From Hofstenia miamia (taxonomy: Eukaryota > Xenacoelomorpha > Acoela), in the NCBI GenBank assembly GCA_004352715.1, contig SCFE01000009.1, positions 3,171,013 to 3,235,012 on the forward strand: DNA of 64,000 bases, given 5' to 3'. The position numbers and the translations under genes were made by a program. Numbering within the stretch: the first letter of the stretch is position 1; the number at the start of each line of letters is the position of its first letter. This document shows positions 57,335-64,000 of the stretch, piece by piece. The notes below the pieces were generated by a model, which saw only the letters and a program-made list of their open reading frames with translations, searched no databases and was not told the origin of the DNA.

Positions 57335-58099
57335 TCGATGACTTAAATATTGTACAAATTTGAACATTAGATTAGGATCAATTGAGTATTACGTTACTCC
57401 CCCCGATAATTTGGAACCTCAGATTAGGCCTAACTAGGAGTTGGCCAATTACTTGAGGTTTATATGATTGTGGAAATAAGCCAGTTTTTTAGTTATTAAA
57501 TCACATTTCAAGAATTAAGCAAGTGATAACCTATCAGTTTAAAGTTGGTTTACGCGTAGGACATTATTTTGATTAAGAAATTTCGAAAGTTTTTGTCTAT
57601 GTCAAGATAAGTGTGTAAAACCATCGATATGAGTAGAAACATAATTTCGGCTAAAAAAACGCCTGGTATTTTTAACTAATTGAATATTGATAACTCTATT
57701 ATATTTTTAATCCTGACATTTCTATTGTTTAGATCTTACTTATGGACAGATATACAGAAATGGTGAGTGCTTATGATTATGTCTTTCAATTTTTGTATAA
57801 TGTATTAGTAGATTTCACATTATTGAAAAACTTTACTTTCGTTGTATACAGAAATGGCCGCTTATTTAATTTAACTCCAATTCAGTCCATTTTCGGAACA
57901 TGTAAATAATCCTTGCAAAACACTTTTGCATTTTTTCTATTTTCGAGACCAATGCTGAGTATGGTAGACATTTATAATAACATATTTTATACTGACATTG
58001 AAAAACCTAAATTAAATTTAAAAAGCATAAAAATATTAGGTCTACCAGTTAATTTCCGCTTTTTTACGCCTTTTAAACTGCGTGAAACTTACTAGACAA

Positions 58100-58800
58100 A
58101 CTAAAATAAAACTTTTATTTCTAATCATTTCCTTCATTAATAACAACATTTTGCCAAAGTTAGGGCAATTTGTGGATTCCATCATAATCAAATTGTTTGG
58201 TTTTACTGCCATTCATCCATCTAGCCACTTTTGCGATGTCTTGGGGATCTCGAAAGCGCTGCTCCTCTACTAGACCATGAGCCATTGACCGCAAAAGTTG
58301 ATAATCCGATGGGGAAATAACCGGAGAGTATGGCGGATGTGGTAAGATTTCCAATTTGAACTAATTCAGCATGTTTTTACCTGTTTTGCTACCTGCGGCT
58401 TCTGTTATCATGAAGCAGTATGAGTTTGTCTCTACTGCAATTTAATGGCGCAACTGTGCTAATTGATGTTGATACCGATTTGCAGTGACTGTTTCACCAG
58501 GTTCATAGTACAGTTACAGTATGCCATGTTGATTCCACCATATGCATACTAAGACCTTCTTCCCGTGGATGTTTGGTTTTGCGGTCGAAGTCCTGGCCGC
58601 TTTTGTCGTTGACATAAAAATCGCGCGAATTGAAACACTGAAGGCATTCTTGGCAGATTCTTATGGATGGAGCAGCATTGGCGTAAGCTTGGGAAGGCAT
58701 TTGGTACGCGTCAGTGACTTTCTTATTCACATGGGAAAGGAAAAGGAAGACAGCTCCAGCAAATTACGTTTTTCCTTTACGAAAGTTGGCATCTTCTTAC
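58100..58800 (-). pseudogene. mariner transposase remnant
   Basis: Minus strand. The C-terminal part is clear: LPHPPYSPVISPSDYQLLRS (about 58290-58350), with the last catalytic Asp of the mariner DD34D triad in the PSDY motif, then MAHGLVEEQRFRDPQDIAKV and ending GIHKLP near 58160. Upstream, KTKHPREEGLSMHMVESTWH (about 58520-58580) corresponds to the KPNIHGKKVxxCIWWD block, and NSRDFYVNDKSGQDF (about 58590-58635) to the DFDVxDxxxxGRP linker. The two parts are in different frames with stops and a large part of the catalytic core missing. Confidence 0.8.
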
Positions 58801-58809
58801 TTTAAAATA

Positions 58810-61800
58810 ACACATGTTATAACGTTATGTAGGGAAAGTCATATATCGCTGACAATACAGAAAGCATTATAACAAAAAATTTATTATATAAAACAATTAT
58901 ATTTTGGAAAGTAGAACCACAACAAAACGCGGGAATTAACTTTTAGACCTAATATATAAAACAATGTGATTCGAAAATTTTCCACTCCATTCCGATTTGA
59001 TTCCGCTTAAAAATCGATTCCAATTTCAATATTTTAAGATTGTACAATCGTTAAACTATAATCCCACATGAACAAATGTCACACTAACTGTATGCACATC
59101 TGAAGATTTATCACCTCAACAGTTCCCAAATGAAGATATATCACCCTACTAAACTTTGGGGTCAAGAATCTTACAGCGACCCGTAAAATGTATCAGCTAA
59201 AAATAGAAGTTTTGTTTTGAAAACATTGTAAATGACATGATATGCTGCATTTGGTATGATTCGCTTGTAATCCTGGGTAACAATATATCCGATTTTGCTA
59301 ATTCGAAGCCGATTTTTTTGCAACTTTGGCAACCCAAGCCTAGTCAGGCTTAGCTTATGTCCATCTCTGGATTTTCAGCAACTTATTGTATAAATTGCTT
59401 ATCATTGTACATTAAAGAGTAGCATAGTTACCACTGAAGGCTCACTAATTATTCCTGAAATTCATGTTTTCTATTTCCAATTTTGGATTTCGTAATAACA
59501 TTGCAATGTAAATTATGCCGTATTTCTAATAACTATAAAATTTGCTTTATTTCCTGTAAGTACACTTTAGCAAAGATTTGCAATTAAAAATGATATCATT
59601 AAAATACATTTTTGTAAAAAAGAAAAGCATACAAAATTATAAGAATCACACATCACTTCCACCCGGAAGAATTCTAAAAGCTGTTGAGAGAAAGAGTTTA
59701 TAGCAGTCTGTGAGGGCCAATATATTTTAACCGGATTAACCTGACCGGATTTCCTAAAAGCTTAATCCGAATATTTAATCGCTTCTAACCGGATCTTAAG
59801 AAATTAGCGTTTGCTTGGATACATACAGTTGGATTCATATTCAAGTTAAAAAGAAAAATATATTCTATTCCTATGAGTTTAAAACTTTTCAATATGTATA
59901 TAATGTTGAAAAGCTCAGAATTACAACTTTTAAATATATATATATATATATATATTAAAGGAAGTCATTTTTGGATATTAATTAACATCACGACACGAAA
60001 TAGAAGGAAATATTTTCAATTAAATTTTTTGAAAGACCTTCAATGAAGAAACAAAAAGCTAAATATATTTCGAAATCAAGTGAAAAAGCAGCTTGAAAAT
60101 GAAACATCTTTTATAACTATTTTTTATATTTTTTTGGCAAACTTTGAATAAAAAATTGAATTGATCTTGGTAATTAGTCGGACCTTCATCTTAAAACACG
60201 GTCATTTTGAGATAATTAGACTTTTTGGACTAAAAATTCAAAAGAAAATAAGTTAATGATGTATTTTGACAATATTGGCATTAATTAATACATCTAGCAC
60301 CATTTTGCTTAAAATTTCATAAAAACCTCTAGGAATAGAAATTGAAGTTAATAATATTAAGCTATAAATACATCTGTAAACTTATTAATTTTTTTCCTAA
60401 CTCTATTCAATCGTGGTTTCTGAGGCTGTTCAGGCCTGGAAAGCGAAAATGTTCTCCTGGTATCTAACTCCGGATTGCATCATAATTGTTGACTAAAACG
60501 AAATTTACAGAAATATTTTTCATATCAACATTCTTAATTTGAATGAAGTCATGAAATTTAAAAATGTGGGAATTTTTTGAAATATATTAAGCATTTGTTT
60601 TAACTGTTGTAAAGGAGGAAATTCAATGCTAACATATCTAACGTAATTTTCGTGCTCGTTTTACTTTTTTTCACACTAACAATAATAATAATAAGTGCAT
60701 TTGCAAACATTGAAAAACAATACCAACATAATATGAGCAGAAACTTTGGAAATTTTTATTGCGAGGTCATGCCCGCAATAAAGGTTAATAAGAGTCACAT
60801 TAATATATTTCTAACTTCTTGAGTAATGATAAAAAATTTAATTGGAGGATGAAACCTCACCCCAGGTCGAATAATGTTAATGTATATCAGAAATACCAAT
60901 GCCCAAAAAGTCTTGTATTTTTTGATCAAAGAAACGAGGAGCAAGTTTTTCGAGTCCAGATACTGCAAATGCAAGTCATCAAGTGAAAAATTTTCATTCC
61001 ATGTCCAAAAATAATGATACATACAAAAATCTTGATTTGTTTGAAATGTTGAATGATAGTTTGTTTCAAAGATTTCTAAGAATTCAGATCAAAAATTGAG
61101 ATTAAATTTGATGTGAATCATTTTGAAATGATCAAAAACATGTAAAGCGTGTATAGACTATACAGTTCTTATTAGACAAAAAATAAGCCTTTGGAAGCCC
61201 TCAAACTTCAAGGTCGAGTCGTATAGTCTTGAATATCAAAGGTGATTGACTGGTTGTCACTTAGAAACGTTTTGCTTGCAAGCAGCATCTTGTAAACAAT
61301 TGAGATTGACGTTTCACCCTGTCAAATTGCCTGATGGATGCATCAATCAATTATCAATAGTCGTGGTTTTTATTGTTTTAATTATTCAGCACTTTTTGCA
61401 AACTCTAGAAATTGAAGGCAAGATATTTCATGCTCACAACTGAAAACTATTAAAAAATTCTAGTACGGGTACATACGATACATGAATCATGCAAAAATAT
61501 TTTTTGCGTCTTTGAGAATCTAATACTGTAATACTTATTTACTTAAACATTCTCTACTTAACTACTCAACAAATATTTACTATAAATTTCCTTTATATTT
61601 ATCAAAATATTAACAACAAAACCGATTTCAAAAGGGAAAATATTCAATTGCGTGACACGCATTATAACGGACAAAAGCGATTCATTCTCTTGTTTATTAG
61701 TTTAAAAATCCACTTTGGTATACTTGATTTTCAATAAGTAGCTTAGCTACAAGTCTATCCATTCAAGATTTAATATCAATCAGCAAAATTATGAATATCT

Positions 61801-62360
61801 TAAGTGTCATTTTAGATATACGGCCGATATTCCAATCCCGGGATTTTTCATGATTATGGCAAAATAATCTTAAGACTAAATCCCTAAATTTTGGACGTAA
61901 TCCCGGGATTGATATCCCTAGGATGGGATTTTTCTTAGATAAATTCAAGTGAGCTTTTGGAAATTTTCCAAGGAGTTTTTTAACAATTGGAAGGAGTTGA
62001 TGCTATTATATAATTAAAAGAATTAGAAATATTAACCATTAACAAAAATCAATGAATTAGAGTGATCCAAGTAGGGTACGTATTTGGAAAGAACGGGGAT
62101 AGGGGGTCCGGGGGTCCAAACTACCACAATTGAGAAAAATCCGACCGTATCTGTTTCCCTAACTTTAATAATCATTTGTTCAGAGTGAATGACAATCTAT
62201 CGAATAAAAAATGTCATTGCTTGATAAAAATTACGTATTTATTTTCATCACGTCTGTTGACAAACATACCTAGACGATCAAAAACTAAGTTAGAAAGAAT
62301 ATTGAATTGGAGTTTAGCCATCACATGTGAATAAAGCAATCAAAAAAATATCAGAAGAAT
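58810..62360. other. AT-rich stretch with iterated motifs
   Basis: No gene supported. 59725-59800 holds several ACCGGAT/AATCCGAA motifs. 61834-61925 holds AATCCCGGGAT twice, and GGGATTT and TATCCCTAGGAT beside them. Such clusters resemble subterminal repeats of DNA transposons. A (TA)n run lies at about 59935-59955. Confidence 0.4.
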
Positions 62361-62369
62361 TTACATGTA

Positions 62370-62680
62370 TTTTTCAAAATCAGATCAAAAGAAGACATTT
62401 CATCGAAAATTTAAATTTAGAAAAAGAATCATGAAGAATTGTATAGATCCATGGAACAAACTATCACCTAAAATTAAAGAAGAATCTAATTTTAAGGAAT
62501 TTAAGAAAAAAATTGAATTAGTATTATCACCATAGAAAAGAACTTATTTGGATGTTCAAAGAATAAAGTCTGTAACTAAGTAAAATCAATTTGCAACTAA
62601 GTGAAATTGTAGAAAGAACAATTTATTTTAGACCTTAAGTATTTTTATACCTTCTTGTATTGTACAAAGATTTAAAAATA
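62370..62680 (+). pseudogene. LINE 3' end (C-terminal tail of ORF2)
   Basis: One plus frame reads FHRKFKFRKRIMKNCIDPWN and LSPKIKEESNFKEFKKKIEL, ending VLSP at TAG (about 62534). This is the common C-terminal end of LINE ORF2 (RVVxxWNxLPxxV then FKxxL). It is followed by about 145 bp of 3' UTR and the (ATT)n tract, which is probably its tail. Confidence 0.55.

Positions 62681-62731
<51 letters not shown>
62681..62731. repeat. (ATT)n microsatellite between two LINE 3' ends
   Basis: About 16 ATT units. It lies between the 3' end of a plus-strand LINE and the 3' end of a minus-strand R2/R4-type LINE, so it could be the tail of either. Confidence 0.9.
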
Positions 62732-62732
<1 letters not shown>

Positions 62733-62739
62733 TAATTAC

Positions 62740-63507
62740 TTCTCACAGCTTCATGCTAGCATCCCTCTCAACTCGGGGAACTCACCAGTTCTCAGGGAGT
62801 CTGAGAGCTTTCCTCAGGACTCTAGCTGTTCCTAACAATGCTGCCTTCTGTGCTACCGCTCCTCCCCACTTTGGTGCTCCCAACTCCTCCAAGTATCTCT
62901 TATGCTTCTTACTCACTGCTCCTAGTGCTCCTACAACTACCAGGACTACTTCAACTTTCTTTAACTTCCACAGCCTTTCTATTTCTTCTGCCAACTCTCT
63001 GTACTTGTCTATCTTCTCTTTCTCCTTGCTTTCTACATTTCTCTCTTTTGGTACTGCTATGTCTATCACTGTTCCTAATCTTTTATCTTTGTTTACCACT
63101 ACTATGTCTGGCCTCCGTGTTTCTATCACTTTGCTCGTCTGTATGTTGAAGACCCACAGTATCTTATAACTTTATTACTCTCTGTGGCTCTCTGCCGCTT
63201 GTGCATATACCACTTGTCTCCCGCTTCTACCCCGCGCTGCCCGCTCAAACCCCAGTGCCCCACTTTTCACACTTTGACATGTGTGCACTTATTCTTTCTG
63301 TGTGAAATTCTCTCACCCTGCTATCAGATGATCTACTGTCTCCGCCTCTTTCTTACATAGCCTACACTTATCACTTACTTCTACTCTTCTGTCTATATGC
63401 TTTTTCACCCAGTTTGTTCTTATTGCTTGCTCCTGTGCTGCCATTATCAGTGCTTCTGTTTCTCTCTTCAGTCCTGCCTTCTTTAACCACTTGTTGCTCT
63501 CTTCTCT
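62740..63507 (-). pseudogene. R2/R4-type LINE, copy B (3' part)
   Basis: Minus-strand copy of the family at 21.8-23.3 kb. It keeps the zinc knuckle intact (CRLCKKEAETVDHLIAG, about 63313-63367) and the endonuclease block RPDIVVVNKDKRLGTVIDIA (about 63052-63112) with the Asp lost in copy A. The C-terminal VVVGALGAVSKKH and RVLRKALRLPENW reach the end near 62782. The segment between knuckle and endonuclease (about 63130-63310) is degraded. The sequence enters an N gap at 63508. Confidence 0.85.
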
Positions 63508-63520
63508 NNNNNNNNNNNNN

Positions 63521-64000
63521 GGCTTGTGCTCATACCACTTGTCTCCTGCTTCTAACCCATGCTGCCTGCTCAAACTCCAGGGTACCATTTGTCCCACCTT
63601 GTCATGCATGAACTTATACTCATTCTGTGCAAGCTTCTCACAACCTGCTATCAGATGATCTACTATCTCCGCCTCTTTCTTACATAGCCTACACTTATCA
63701 CTTTCTTCTGCTCTTCTGTCTATTTTTTGTTCTAATTGCTTGCTCCTGTGCCGCCATTATCAGTGCTTCTGTTTCTCTTTTTAGTCCTGCCCTCTTTAGC
63801 CAATTGTTGCTCTCTTCTCTGTCACACATTTCTGTGTTCCTCCAGTATTCTCCATGCATTGCCTTCTGCCTATACCTTGTTTGTCTCTCTGATTCCATCC
63901 TACTCTGGTATATCTTCTTTCCTTCACTCTCAGTTCTTATCTTCCTTAACTCCATAGTGTCCTCTAGTAGGGACCCCTTAGGTTGCTCTTCTACATATTC
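63521..64000 (-). pseudogene. R2/R4-type LINE, copy C, running out of the window
   Basis: A third copy begins after the N gap (63508-63520). It repeats the region already seen in copy B (knuckle at about 63630-63690, then ALIMAAQEQAIRT, LKRAGLKRET, TRYRQKAMHGEYWRNTEMC and MELRKIRTESEGKK going upstream). It differs from B at many positions and has a 15-base deletion near 63722 (RTNWVKKHIDRR in B, RTKNRQ here). Copies B and C are therefore distinct copies or alleles joined at the gap. Confidence 0.8.

Larger units (their letters stand above)
53770..58090. other. AT-rich stretch with minor repeats
   Basis: No gene supported. It contains a pair of diverged repeats (see 56270-56720) and a C-run gap (57262-57323). 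Confidence 0.45.

Overview
This is a piece of an AT-rich invertebrate animal genome. The evidence is animal gene families (SMIM7, a TMX1-type thioredoxin, ELP5, a ZFP36/TIS11 zinc-finger protein), spliceosomal introns, AATAAA signals, (TA)n microsatellites and many decayed animal transposons. The phylum cannot be fixed from the sequence. Several genes have an acceptor-like pyrimidine tract and AG within a few bases of the start codon, as in lineages that trans-splice a spliced leader (tunicates, cnidarians, flatworms and others). That is only a hint.

Layout. 1-1099: decayed Tc1 transposon with one clear end. 4125-4999: SMIM7 and a TMX1-like gene whose stop and start codons share a base (TAATG), both single-exon. 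6014-6423: a complete small hAT-type element with perfect ends and target duplication, 276 bp upstream of a single-exon ELP5 gene (6700-7485). 9.6-10.85 kb: decayed LINE, minus strand. 16.4-20.0 kb: two decayed plus-strand LINEs, the first interrupted by a 237-bp inverted-repeat element with a 9-bp target duplication. 21103-21633: an intact single-exon gene I do not recognise. 21.77-23.34 kb: an R2/R4-type LINE (zinc knuckle plus restriction-like endonuclease), minus strand. 23.35-28.46 kb: a CR1/L2-like LINE with an esterase-type ORF1, a 2A-like motif and a reverse transcriptase, followed head-to-tail by a second ORF1 fragment.

30.2-43.6 kb is best read as one minus-strand ZFP36/TIS11-type gene. 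It has a TATA promoter near 43.48 kb, a short first coding exon (43288-43392), an intron of about 12 kb, and a second exon (30658-31308) with both CCCH fingers. Its 3' UTR has two UUAUUUAUU nonamers, the target of this protein family, so feedback on its own mRNA is likely. Inside the intron lie a candidate plus-strand exon (34718-34969), nine identical 60-bp tandem repeats (39.12-39.66 kb) and a LINE 3' end.

43.7-64 kb is mostly repeats: LINE remnants (49.4-50.6, 62.37-62.68, 62.74-64.0 kb), a Tc1-type remnant (51.8-52.25 kb), a mariner remnant (58.1-58.8 kb), and the last two exons of an unrecognised gene (53342-53569, with a poly(A) signal). Several N runs sit between exact or near-exact duplicated sequence (31.95-32.21, 42.06-43.07, 25-26.4 kb). 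These look like unresolved assembly joins rather than biology. The intact genes appear to be independent housekeeping or regulatory genes; apart from the SMIM7/TMX1 pair nothing suggests a shared pathway.
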